Counted from the first letter of the stretch, positions 1-5,329 are shown. The stretch is 6,294 nucleotides of DNA from an uncultured bacterium (GCA_900550295.1 URRM01000088.1:1-6294), one strand, 5' to 3'. Numbers and translations: made by a program. Notes: generated from the sequence alone by a model not told the origin.

Positions 1-31
1 GTCAAGGAGAGCCCCCTCACTTATTTACAAA

Positions 32-337
32 TTATATTTTAATCAAAATGAATTTACTGTTTTTAATCCCCAAAACTTTATGTTGAGTATCTTTTTTAAA
101 CATAAGCATTTCGCCTTTTTTCACAGTATATTTTTGAGCATCAAAATGAAGTTCAATTTCGCCGTCTAAAACAAAAACTGCAGCATCTTCTTTTGAGGTA
201 TGAGTATCAATTATCCCTTCTTTTTCAATTGCCACTAGGTTTAAGCTACTGTCTCCGTTCTCCATTAAAACTCTTTTGTTGAACTTTTTACCGTCTAAAT
301 GAATATTTTTTTCTACACTAAATGGATTGTAAAACAT
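32..337 (-). CDS. small cupin-domain protein (101 aa)
   Basis: A single-domain cupin, a beta-barrel fold that binds small ligands or metals; the substrate is unknown. Cupin motif 1 covers about residues 41-59: G41, H46, E50 and G59 of a G-x5-HxH-x3/4-E-x6-G pattern are present, but the second His of HxH is Ser48. Motif 2 covers about residues 75-86, with G75 and H86; the usual Pro-x-Gly turn is replaced by KKDTQ. The metal site therefore looks partial (H46, E50, H86). There is no signal peptide or membrane segment, so the protein is probably cytoplasmic. The ATG start is fixed by a strong AAGGAG about 8 nt upstream (plus-strand 346-352). The length is normal for a stand-alone cupin. It is divergent from glgC and its 3' neighbour lies outside the window. 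The fold call is firm and the function is open (sugar or metabolite sensor, isomerase and so on). Confidence 0.85.
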   Translation of the reverse strand: MFYNPFSVEKNIHLDGKKFNKRVLMENGDSSLNLVAIEKEGIIDTHTSKEDAAVFVLDGEIELHFDAQKYTVKKGEMLMFKKDTQHKVLGIKNSKFILIKI

Positions 338-371
338 TTTATTATCTCCTTTAATTAATAGTTACAAGTGT

Positions 372-403
372 ATTAAACACCGGAGATTAAAATTAAACAT
401 CCG
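372..403. repeat. operator-like direct repeat, 20-bp period
   Basis: ATTAAACACCG at 372-382 and ATTAAACATCCG at 392-403 are near-identical and start 20 bp apart, about two helical turns. They overlap the -10 box and start point of the proximal cupin promoter candidate, a suitable place for a repressor. The sequence is simple and AT-rich, so chance cannot be excluded. Confidence 0.3.
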
Positions 404-419
404 CCTTAGATACAGCCAA
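392..419 (-). promoter_or_regulatory. candidate proximal cupin promoter
   Basis: On the minus strand, TTGGCT (414-419) and TTTAAT (392-397) are separated by 16 bp. That is 4/6 and 5/6 to the sigma-70-type consensus. The start point would fall near 385, giving a leader of about 48 nt. It lies downstream of the terminator at 441-474 and would bypass it. Confidence 0.4.
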
Positions 420-440
420 TCGGGTAAATTCTAAAAAAAA

Positions 441-474
441 GCAAAATAAAAAGTCTCACAATTTTGCAAGACTT
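441..474 (-). terminator. intrinsic terminator in probable cupin leader
   Basis: Read on the minus strand, AAGTCTTGC pairs with the arm ending AGACTT to give a 9-10 bp stem including two G-U wobbles, followed by TTTTTATTTT. On the plus strand the wobbles become C-A mismatches and no T-run follows, so the structure favours minus-strand RNA. No minus-strand gene ends here; the next minus-strand feature is the cupin gene about 100 nt downstream. A second pairing, GCAAAAT (441-447 complement) with ATTTTGC (461-467 complement), excludes the terminator stem and could act as an antiterminator. Confidence 0.5.
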
Positions 475-502
475 AAAAAAAATATACATTTACCCCACAC
501 CA

Positions 503-531
503 TTAATAACATGAACAAATTTTTAAGTCAA
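503..531 (-). promoter_or_regulatory. candidate distal cupin promoter
   Basis: On the minus strand, TTGACT (526-531, 5/6 to consensus) and TATTAA (503-508, 4/6) are 17 bp apart. The start point would be near 496, giving a leader of about 159 nt that contains the terminator at 441-474. The -35 box lies inside the inverted repeat at 523-541. Confidence 0.4.
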
Positions 532-541
532 ACCGACTTAG
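523..541. promoter_or_regulatory. inverted repeat overlapping a -35 box
   Basis: TAAGTC (524-529) and GACTTA (535-540) form a perfect 6-bp inverted repeat with a 5-bp spacer, and the flanking bases 523/541 give a wobble. It is not followed by a T-run on either strand, so an operator is more likely than a terminator. It covers the -35 of the distal cupin promoter candidate. Confidence 0.35.
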
Positions 542-551
542 CCTAATTGGA

Positions 552-582
552 CTAGCTATGTAAACATTTTGTTACATACTAG
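552..582. promoter_or_regulatory. extended inverted repeat upstream of glgC
   Basis: TATGTAA (557-563) and TTACATA (572-578) are perfect 7-bp arms around an 8-bp spacer. A further CTAG/CTAG pair (552-555 and 579-582) extends them with one unpaired C at 556. The centre is about 78 bp upstream of the predicted glgC start point, where an activator would bind. No T-run follows, so it is not an obvious terminator. The regulator is unknown. Confidence 0.4.
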
Positions 583-633
583 CAATTAATATTTTCTCGG
601 TAGTTTGTATGATTGTGATTAAATTGTTCGTAT

Positions 634-639
634 TATAAT
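634..639 (+). promoter_or_regulatory. glgC -10 box
   Basis: A perfect TATAAT lies 37 bp before the glgC ATG. The best -35 candidate is TTGTGA (613-618) at a short 15-bp spacing, so the promoter may need an activator. The predicted transcript starts near 646, giving a leader of about 31 nt. Confidence 0.55.
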
Positions 640-676
640 TGTAAATGTATTGTATAAGTAAGTAGTGAGGTACAAA

Positions 677-1912
677 ATGTCAATTGATGACGCATTAGTT
701 ATGATTTTAGCAGGCGGTGAAGGAAAAAGACTTTATCCGTTAACAAAAGACCGTGCAAAACCAGCCGTTCCATTTGGAGGTCGTTACAGAATTATCGACT
801 TCGTTTTGAACAACTTTATTAACTCTGGTTTTTACAAAATTAAAGTTTTAACACAATACAAATCAGACTCACTAAACCAACATATTTCTCGTGGTTACGC
901 TTTATCACCATTCCTAGATCAATATGTTGATTTGGTTCCGGCTCAAATGAGAACCGGTAGTGATTGGTATAGAGGTACAGCTGATGCTGTATTCCAAAAC
1001 GTTTTACACATCGTTGATGCAGACCCTACTTATGTTTGCGTTTTCGGTGGTGACCACATCTACAAAATGGATGTTTCTCAAATGTTAGACTTCCACAAAC
1101 AAAGAAACGCAGCTTTAACAATTGCAGCTATTCCTATTCCGATTGAAGAAGCTTCTGAATTCGGTATTATGGAAGTTGACGACAACTGGAGATTAACAAA
1201 CTTCGTTGAAAAACCAAAAACAAAACCAAAATCAATTCCAGGAAACCCAAATATGTGCTTAGCTTCAATGGGTAACTACATTTTTGGCAAAGACATCTTG
1301 TTAGATGCATTATACAGAGATAACAAAATTGAAGAATCAAGCCATGACTTTGGTAAAAATGTAATTCCAATGATGTTGGGCGAAGGTCAACCTGTATACG
1401 TATACAACTTCAAAGAAAACACATTCCCAGGAATATCAGATGCCGAACGTGGATACTGGAAAGATGTAGGAAACGTTGATGCATATTGGCAAGCAAACAT
1501 GGACTTGTTAGATTCTTGTCCTGAATTGAACTTGTACGCTAAAGAATGGCCATTAAGAACATTCAACTACAACTACCCACCTGCTAAATTCATTTGGCAA
1601 GAAGGCGACAGAGTTGGTATGGCAACAAACTCAATGGTTTCTGAAGGCTGTATCATTTCAGGTGGTGGCTTATCAAGATGTGTTCTTGCTCCAAAAGTAA
1701 GAATCAACTCTTACTCATCTGTAACAGAAAGTATCTTGATGGAAAACGTTAACATCGGCAGACACTGCGAAATTCGTCGTGCAATCATTGATAAGAACGT
1801 TCAAGTTCCACCATATACAAAAATCGGTTTTGATAGAGAAATTGATGAACAAAAAGGATTCTATGTATCACCAAACGGCGTTACAGTAGTACCAAAAGGC
1901 GCAATTCTTTAA
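677..1912 (+). CDS. glgC: glucose-1-phosphate adenylyltransferase (ADP-glucose pyrophosphorylase, GlgC)
   Basis: Makes ADP-glucose and pyrophosphate from ATP and glucose-1-phosphate, the committed step of bacterial glycogen synthesis; cytoplasmic, usually a homotetramer. The 411 residues are close to the family norm (about 400-430). The nucleotidyltransferase domain spans about 1-280: the ILAGGEGKRLYPLT loop at 10-23, RAKPAVPFGG at 26-35, WYRGTADAV at 97-105, GGDH at 124-127 with catalytic Asp126, FVEKP at 176-180 with the glucose-1-phosphate Lys179, and YWKDVG at 260-265. A left-handed beta-helix domain follows from about 320, with RRAIIDKN at 367-374. The ATG at 677 is preferred over an in-frame GTG at 665 because GTGAGG (665-670) is the ribosome binding site 6 nt before the ATG. 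No other glg gene is adjacent. The identification is near certain; the allosteric type cannot be read from sequence alone. Confidence 0.98.
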   Translation: MSIDDALVMILAGGEGKRLYPLTKDRAKPAVPFGGRYRIIDFVLNNFINSGFYKIKVLTQYKSDSLNQHISRGYALSPFLDQYVDLVPAQMRTGSDWYRGTADAVFQNVLHIVDADPTYVCVFGGDHIYKMDVSQMLDFHKQRNAALTIAAIPIPIEEASEFGIMEVDDNWRLTNFVEKPKTKPKSIPGNPNMCLASMGNYIFGKDILLDALYRDNKIEESSHDFGKNVIPMMLGEGQPVYVYNFKENTFPGISDAERGYWKDVGNVDAYWQANMDLLDSCPELNLYAKEWPLRTFNYNYPPAKFIWQEGDRVGMATNSMVSEGCIISGGGLSRCVLAPKVRINSYSSVTESILMENVNIGRHCEIRRAIIDKNVQVPPYTKIGFDREIDEQKGFYVSPNGVTVVPKGAIL

Positions 1913-1933
1913 TCAAAATTCATACAACTTTAA

Positions 1934-1977
1934 AAAAATACTCCTTTGTGATAACATCTTCGCAAAGGAGTATTTTT
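1934..1977 (+). terminator. glgC terminator hairpin that contains the next gene's RBS
   Basis: Arms 1934-1951 and 1960-1977 form an 18-bp stem with a single G-U wobble and an 8-nt loop (1952-1959). The 3' half ends in TATTTTT, so it has the form of an intrinsic terminator 21 nt after the glgC stop. The same 3' arm holds AAAGGAG (1964-1970), 7 nt before the ATG at 1978. The hairpin ends exactly one base before that ATG, so any read-through RNA would have its ribosome binding site fully paired. Confidence 0.8.
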
Positions 1978-2505
1978 ATGGAAAAGAAATCTTTATTAAT
2001 AATAAATTCAGTAATTTTAGGCGTAATCTTATTCATTGCACTTGGAGTTTTAATTTCTGAAGGCATATACGATTACAGAGTTAAAAATCACTACATAAAC
2101 GAAACAAACATTGCGGTTACTTTTGATGATAAAAATGAGCATTTTGATAACTCAAAACCGACAGTACTTTTAATCCACACACAAAGATGCGGATTATGCA
2201 TAAGATTCTTGCCAATATTCAACAAAGCTGCAGCAAAATACAAAAAACAATACAACTTCGTTGCGCTTGAAGGTAACGATCCGAGAAACTTCACACTTGT
2301 GCAAGATAACGTTTCTGAACTTCCTATGGTATACATCTACGATACCTCTATAGGAAACAAAATTCACATTCCTTCAACAATGCTTGGTGATGAACAACAC
2401 TTTTACTTTGAGCTAGACAGATATTTACACTTCCGCTCATTGTTGAACCTTGAACAAGCCCAAAAAGACCAACAAGAAGCACTTGCAAAAATTCATAAAA
2501 AATAA
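1978..2505 (+). CDS. membrane-anchored thioredoxin-fold protein
   Basis: A 175-aa protein with one N-terminal membrane helix (about residues 5-28, preceded by MEKK) and a thioredoxin-like domain from about 60 to 155. The redox centre is C71-G-L-C74, in the context THTQRCGLC-like after a beta strand (TVLLIH, 62-67). The cis-proline expected opposite it is P116 in SELPMVYIYD. A Gln/Lys-rich C-terminal tail (159-175) looks helical. The positive residues before the helix predict the domain outside the cytoplasm, where it could reduce or shuffle protein disulfides; the partner is unknown. It is not a classical TlpA, DsbA or DsbD by the visible motifs. ATG 1978 has AAAGGAG 7 nt upstream; the in-frame GTG at 1948 has none and lies in the hairpin. 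No separate promoter is evident, so expression probably depends on read-through from glgC. Confidence 0.85.
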   Translation: MEKKSLLIINSVILGVILFIALGVLISEGIYDYRVKNHYINETNIAVTFDDKNEHFDNSKPTVLLIHTQRCGLCIRFLPIFNKAAAKYKKQYNFVALEGNDPRNFTLVQDNVSELPMVYIYDTSIGNKIHIPSTMLGDEQHFYFELDRYLHFRSLLNLEQAQKDQQEALAKIHKK

Positions 2506-2526
2506 TTCCAAACGGTAAAAATAAGC

Positions 2527-2554
2527 AAAAAAAAGGTGAAACTTTTGTTCCACC
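2527..2554 (-). terminator. orphan minus-strand intrinsic terminator
   Basis: On the minus strand GGTGGAAC pairs with GTTTCACC (8 bp, one G-U, AAAA loop) and is followed by eight T. Read on the plus strand, the same hairpin has an A-C mismatch and no T-run. It therefore terminates leftward transcription, yet no protein gene lies on the minus strand between here and 3022. Confidence 0.65.
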
Positions 2555-2680
2555 GCGTCTGTTAATTAATAAAACTACTACACTTTTCCTTTTACCTTCT
2601 ATCCTATTGGAATTAATTTGAAATCTGTTTGTCTATTAATACCTCGTTGTGTTTTGCTTACATGTATATAAAGTATTTTT
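2527..2680 (-). ncRNA. candidate small RNA ending at the 2527-2554 terminator
   Basis: The minus-strand stretch before the terminator is unique-looking rather than repeat-like, has no open frame worth calling and offers a 9-bp internal pairing (ATTAATAGA near 2630-2640 with a TTTTATTAAT stretch near 2565-2575). A weak -10-like TATATA lies near 2665-2670. The 5' end is a guess. I could not match it to 6S RNA, SRP RNA, tmRNA or RNase P RNA from visible motifs. It might instead be only a block against antisense transcription of the thioredoxin-like gene. Confidence 0.3.
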
Positions 2681-2687
2681 TGGGGGT

Positions 2688-2860
2688 AAAATTGCCTTTT
2701 CAGTATTGACGGTAGATTCAGACTATTGCTCCACTCGGACATGCCGTTCATTTCACTTCGTTGCCATTCACTATGTCCGCGCTACTTCGGCGTTCCGCTT
2801 CGCTTCAGCCTACGCAAAGTCTGAAAATTGCCTTTTTAGTATTCATGCAGGTTTGAACTA
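2688..2860. repeat. nested palindromic/direct repeat element
   Basis: AAAATTGCCTTTT occurs at 2688-2700 and again at 2824-2836. Both copies continue with a similar (C/T)AGTATT and, after a diverged stretch, ACTATT. Between them lies a 109-bp block (2717-2825) bounded by inverted ends: TTCAGACTATTGC on the left against GCAAAGTCTGAA on the right, a 12-bp match with one inserted base. Inside, CGGACAT (2736-2742) and ATGTCCG (2773-2779) form a further inverted pair. The core is clearly richer in G+C than its surroundings. It resembles a miniature, non-coding palindromic element; no transposase is present. Confidence 0.6.
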
Positions 2861-2903
2861 TTCGGAATCTTACCGGTTTAAAGGCGCCATTGGAAAGTTC
2901 TCA

Positions 2904-2969
2904 AGATCTCGCATCAAGTGCGGGATGACATAAAGGTTTATATTTTGTTCGGCAGAGTGGAATGACATT
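2904..2969 (+). repeat. GGGATGACA-type palindromic repeat, two tandem units
   Basis: Unit one (2904-2930) folds as ATCTCGCA / TGCGGGAT around TCAAG, 8 bp with one T-G, then ends in GACA. Unit two (2942-2969) ends in the related sequence GAGTGGAATGACATT. Unit two matches the reverse complement of 5143-5170 at 26 of 28 positions, and the AGAT-CGCATCAA start of unit one also recurs there (5197-5210, reversed). This is a dispersed family, of the general form AGATCCCG...CGGGATGACA. Confidence 0.7.
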
Positions 2970-2985
2970 TGGAGTCTTAGAATAC

Positions 2986-3021
2986 AAAAAGAGGCGCAGC
3001 CAGAACGGCTGCGCCTTTTTT
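2986..3021 (-). terminator. strong bidirectional intrinsic terminator
   Basis: GGCGCAGCC (2993-3001) and GGCTGCGCC (3007-3015) pair perfectly around AGAAC, with an A-tract on the left and six T on the right extending the stem. It lies 15 bp after the stop of the 74-aa gene on the minus strand. It works equally in the plus direction and would end any transcript leaving the thioredoxin-like gene. Confidence 0.9.
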
Positions 3022-3036
3022 GTCAATCTAAACTTT

Positions 3037-3261
3037 CTATCTTACAACTTTTGAAACAAAGTTTGTAATTTCGAAGAATGAGTCTTTAACAAAGTCTTTT
3101 GCCAAGTCACCCAATGGTCTGTTGTCGATAAAATCGAAGGCAAAATAGATTGGATCTTTTGCGTTGTTAAATCTCATTCTTCTATCTTTTTTATTCAAAT
3201 AGAAGTAATCATCTTTATTCGCTTTTATTAATTCACCGAAATGTGTATTTGGATTTTGCAT
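3037..3261 (-). CDS. hypothetical protein, 74 aa
   Basis: I do not recognise the family. The protein is highly charged, with a basic centre (KKDRRMR at 24-30), an aromatic stretch at 38-45 (IYFAFDFI) and a C-terminal part that looks helical (52-73). It has no signal peptide, membrane segment or cysteine. Support for a real gene comes from the ATG preceded by GGAGAG at about 10 nt, a perfect minus-strand TATAAT 40 bp upstream, and a strong terminator 15 bp after the stop. It lies 116 bp downstream of the nucleotidase on the same strand and may share its transcript or use its own promoter. The function is unknown. Confidence 0.65.
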   Translation of the reverse strand: MQNPNTHFGELIKANKDDYFYLNKKDRRMRFNNAKDPIYFAFDFIDNRPLGDLAKDFVKDSFFEITNFVSKVVR

Positions 3262-3300
3262 AGATGTATCACTCTCCGTTTAACTTACATTGACCTCTAC

Positions 3301-3306
3301 ATTATA
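3301..3306 (-). promoter_or_regulatory. -10 box of the 74-aa gene
   Basis: A perfect minus-strand TATAAT is followed by a predicted leader of about 33 nt. No good -35 stands at 17 bp; TTGAAA lies about 24 bp away, and an eight-base A-tract fills the gap. The promoter may be weak or regulated. Confidence 0.45.
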
Positions 3307-3334
3307 ATAAAGTTTTTTTTGAGGGGCGGATTTC

Positions 3335-3371
3335 AAACATGTTCATTTTTGTTACATTAGTTAACATGTTT
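3335..3371. repeat. paired AACATGTT palindromes
   Basis: AACATGTT, itself a perfect palindrome, occurs at 3336-3343 and 3363-3370. The two copies also pair with each other (9-bp stem, 19-nt loop). On the plus strand seven T follow, on the minus strand only three. They sit just after the nucleotidase stop and before the 74-aa gene's promoter, so they could be a weak terminator or an operator pair. Confidence 0.4.
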
Positions 3372-3377
3372 TTTTAA

Positions 3378-5018
3378 TTATATATAACGTGCTGTTTCGC
3401 CGATTACTTCTTTTCTTGCTGCGTTAAATTCGTCACGGGTAGCATAATCTTGAGTAAAGTTAGTTCTTTTTTCTTCCGATTGTTTTAGGTCAATATTTTT
3501 GTGTGAATCCAAATAATTAATGAACAAATCTTGTTCATGACCTACAGATTTAGCATCGTTTTCGTATTTTGCTAAAATATTCTTAGTCAAATCATGTTTA
3601 AATAGATACTCATTTAGAGTAAGTTTTAATTTTTTATCTTCGCTTGGATTTTCAACATTAACATTTTCATCGCCAATTTTTAAGTCGATTAGCGGATTTT
3701 TGTTGCCGGTTTTGGCAAATTCAACATCGTTATGAATAGTATAATTCATGCCGGCACATCTTAAGACTTGAGGATCACTGTTTGTAGTCAATAGAGAACC
3801 TGCCATTGCGTTTATAACGTCCACTAAGTCTTTTTCTGAAATTTCAATTTGTTTCATGTCGTTGTTGAAAGGCAACATTGAATATTTTACGTCATAATTT
3901 GTAATTGCACCTTTAACACCGCCTCTGATAGTTGCAGCGTGGTATAAAACAACATCTGCACCTGTTTGTTCTTTAACCGCATCAGCATATAGGTTTGCTA
4001 ATGGATTTTCTTTAAAACGTTCTTCATATGTATCCTTAGGTGTGTAATCGGTTGAGGTTTCAGCTAAAACAACTTTTTTACCTAACTCTTTATCCATTAA
4101 GTTTTTAGCAACTCTTGAATCTTTGAATATATTCATATCATACAAATTATTTTTAATTTTGTCTGTTTTTAAAACACCGTTTTTGTCGAAAACCACATCA
4201 AGATAACCTGCATATTGGTTCATACCACCGGCTTGTGTAATAATTACAGGTTCATTACGTTTTGACATCAATAGGTTAAGTTTATGAGTTCCGCCGTTAT
4301 CTTGTGTGTTAACACCGTCAATAACTGTGTGAGTGTGACCACCAACGATAATATCTATACCTTCGGTTTCTCTTGCAACTTTTAAGTCGCCTTGTTCACC
4401 GTAACCCAAATGAGAGCATAAAATAATTTTGTTTATCCCTTGGCTTTCAAGCTTTTTAGTTTCTTCATTAATTTCTTTGATAGTGTTATCAATATCTAAA
4501 GGCTTAACACCGCCTTCATTTTTGCCTATATAAGAATCAATAGGAGCAGTACCGATAACGGCAAATTTGTGTCCGCCTTTCATAAATACTGCGGATTTAA
4601 CTAATTTTTTATCTTTAAGTCTTTCTTTTAACGGGCTGTCTTCGTCAATCTTTAAGTTACAACATACTGATTTAAAATCAGCTTTATCAAGAGAATCGGC
4701 AAGAGGCTTAGAACCGCCTGCAAACTCGTGGTTGCCAAGAGCTAAGGCATCTAAATGCATTAGGTTGAATAATTTAACCATTAATGAATTACGTTGTTTG
4801 TCTGCGCCAAAAAGGCAATCGCCTGCGGCTAAAGTCATGCTTGGATTTGTTTTATTTTCTAATTTGAATGTGTCATGCGCAGACTTAAATTTAGCAAGAC
4901 GAGTAACATCACCGTGCATGTCATTGGTGTAGAAGATACCTAATTCAGTATCTTTCTTGTTGTTTACCCCTTGCGGTTTAAACGGATTTATTGAAATATT
5001 TGGATTAATTGACGTCAC
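3378..5018 (-). CDS. 5'-nucleotidase / UshA-type metallophosphoesterase
   Basis: A 546-aa two-domain enzyme of the 5'-nucleotidase family, which removes phosphate from nucleotides or related phosphoesters using two metal ions. The catalytic domain covers about 25-290: NDMHGD (32-37, metal ligands D33, H35), AGDCLFG (65-71, D67), GNHE (95-98), CSHLG (201-205, H203) and GGHTH (226-230). The 5'-nucleotidase C-terminal domain follows from about 310, with ENPLANLYADAV (337-348), an RGG loop at 365-367 and LPFNND near 385. The substrate loop is unusual: the family's N-x-G-G-I-R reads H360-A-A-T-I-R365. There is no signal peptide or membrane helix; the N-terminus (INPNISINPFKP) is polar, so the enzyme is probably cytoplasmic or exported by an unrecognised route. 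The start is GTG, supported by AGGGA 6 nt upstream; the next Met is inside the active site. The exact substrate is uncertain. Confidence 0.9.
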   Translation of the reverse strand: MTSINPNISINPFKPQGVNNKKDTELGIFYTNDMHGDVTRLAKFKSAHDTFKLENKTNPSMTLAAGDCLFGADKQRNSLMVKLFNLMHLDALALGNHEFAGGSKPLADSLDKADFKSVCCNLKIDEDSPLKERLKDKKLVKSAVFMKGGHKFAVIGTAPIDSYIGKNEGGVKPLDIDNTIKEINEETKKLESQGINKIILCSHLGYGEQGDLKVARETEGIDIIVGGHTHTVIDGVNTQDNGGTHKLNLLMSKRNEPVIITQAGGMNQYAGYLDVVFDKNGVLKTDKIKNNLYDMNIFKDSRVAKNLMDKELGKKVVLAETSTDYTPKDTYEERFKENPLANLYADAVKEQTGADVVLYHAATIRGGVKGAITNYDVKYSMLPFNNDMKQIEISEKDLVDVINAMAGSLLTTNSDPQVLRCAGMNYTIHNDVEFAKTGNKNPLIDLKIGDENVNVENPSEDKKLKLTLNEYLFKHDLTKNILAKYENDAKSVGHEQDLFINYLDSHKNIDLKQSEEKRTNFTQDYATRDEFNAARKEVIGETARYI

Positions 5019-5040
5019 TATAAATCCCTAACACACTTAT

Positions 5041-5046
5041 AGTATA
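5041..5046 (-). promoter_or_regulatory. nucleotidase -10 candidate
   Basis: Minus-strand TATACT (5/6) lies 22 bp before the GTG start, giving a leader of about 16 nt. No convincing -35 is visible at standard spacing. Confidence 0.35.
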
Positions 5047-5142
5047 TATAAAACATGAAAACGAGAAAAATTGCCTAATGACGGAGGGGGGAATGTCCGC
5101 TTTTATGTCATCTTAATATAATAAAGTTGCAATTTAACCCCC

Positions 5143-5210
5143 AATGTCATCCCACTCTGCCGAGCAAAATAATCCAGCGAATTGTTTTGCGAGAGGTTGA
5201 TGCGGGATCT
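5143..5210 (-). repeat. inverted copy of the GGGATGACA-type repeat
   Basis: Positions 5143-5170 are the reverse complement of 2942-2969 at 26 of 28 bases. TTGATGCGGGATCT at 5197-5210 is the reversed start of the unit at 2904. The middle 26 bp differ, so the copy was rearranged or received an insertion relative to the first. Confidence 0.65.
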
Positions 5211-5222
5211 CTACTTTAGACC

Positions 5223-5254
5223 ATAAGACTTTAAGACTATAAGACGATAAGTCT
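5223..5254. repeat. four tandem octamers
   Basis: ATAAGACT, TTAAGACT, ATAAGACG and ATAAGTCT follow one another without gaps. AAGACTT (5225-5231) and AAGTCTT (5249-5255) also form an inverted pair. The purpose is unknown; a short slipped-strand array or a binding-site cluster are both possible. Confidence 0.5.
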
Positions 5255-5329
5255 TTTATTATTAAAATGACTTTTTAATCATAGTTCGGCTTATACAATT
5301 AACCCTTATGGACTTATTGACGGGGAAAG

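Larger units (their letters stand above)
338..676. other. divergent intergenic region, cupin / glgC
   Basis: This 339-bp gene-free stretch separates two divergently transcribed genes. I see no coding signal. It holds two candidate minus-strand promoters for the cupin gene, a minus-strand intrinsic terminator between them, an inverted repeat at 523-541, a longer one at 552-582, a direct repeat at 372-403 and the glgC -10 box. Each is listed separately. Confidence 0.7.
2506..3036. other. repeat-rich intergenic region
   Basis: A 531-bp spacer between convergent genes. A plus-strand frame is open for 94 codons (2649-2933), but it runs straight through palindromic repeats, is Ser/Arg/Cys-rich and ends in a repeat-encoded KCGMT, so I do not call it a gene. 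The stretch contains an orphan minus-strand terminator (2527-2554), a nested inverted/direct repeat element (2688-2860), two GGGATGACA-type units (2904-2969) and a strong terminator (2986-3021). Confidence 0.75.

Noticed and set aside
1..31. GGAGAGCCCCCTC stretch at the left edge
   Set aside because: It could be part of a terminator or of a dispersed repeat after the cupin gene, but the window cuts it and no complete stem is visible.
665..676. GTG at 665 as the glgC start
   Set aside because: The GTGAGG there is the ribosome binding site of the ATG at 677, and the family's N-terminus fits the later start.
1948..1977. GTG at 1948 as the start of the thioredoxin-like gene
   Set aside because: No ribosome binding site precedes it; ATG 1978 has a strong one and gives a standard basic N-terminus before the membrane helix.
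2649..2933. Plus-strand open frame of 94 codons
   Set aside because: It runs through the nested palindromic element and a GGGATGACA repeat, has Ser/Arg/Cys-rich repeat-type composition, no clear ribosome binding site, and ends within the repeat. Best explained as a chance frame.
3344..3360. Shared TTTTGTTACAT with the region upstream of glgC (567-577)
   Set aside because: Eleven matching bases are expected by chance in an AT-rich window of this size; kept only as a side remark.
4567..4932. Plus-strand frame of 121 codons inside the nucleotidase gene
   Set aside because: It is antisense to the metallophosphoesterase catalytic motifs, which are clearly the coded sequence; no independent signals.
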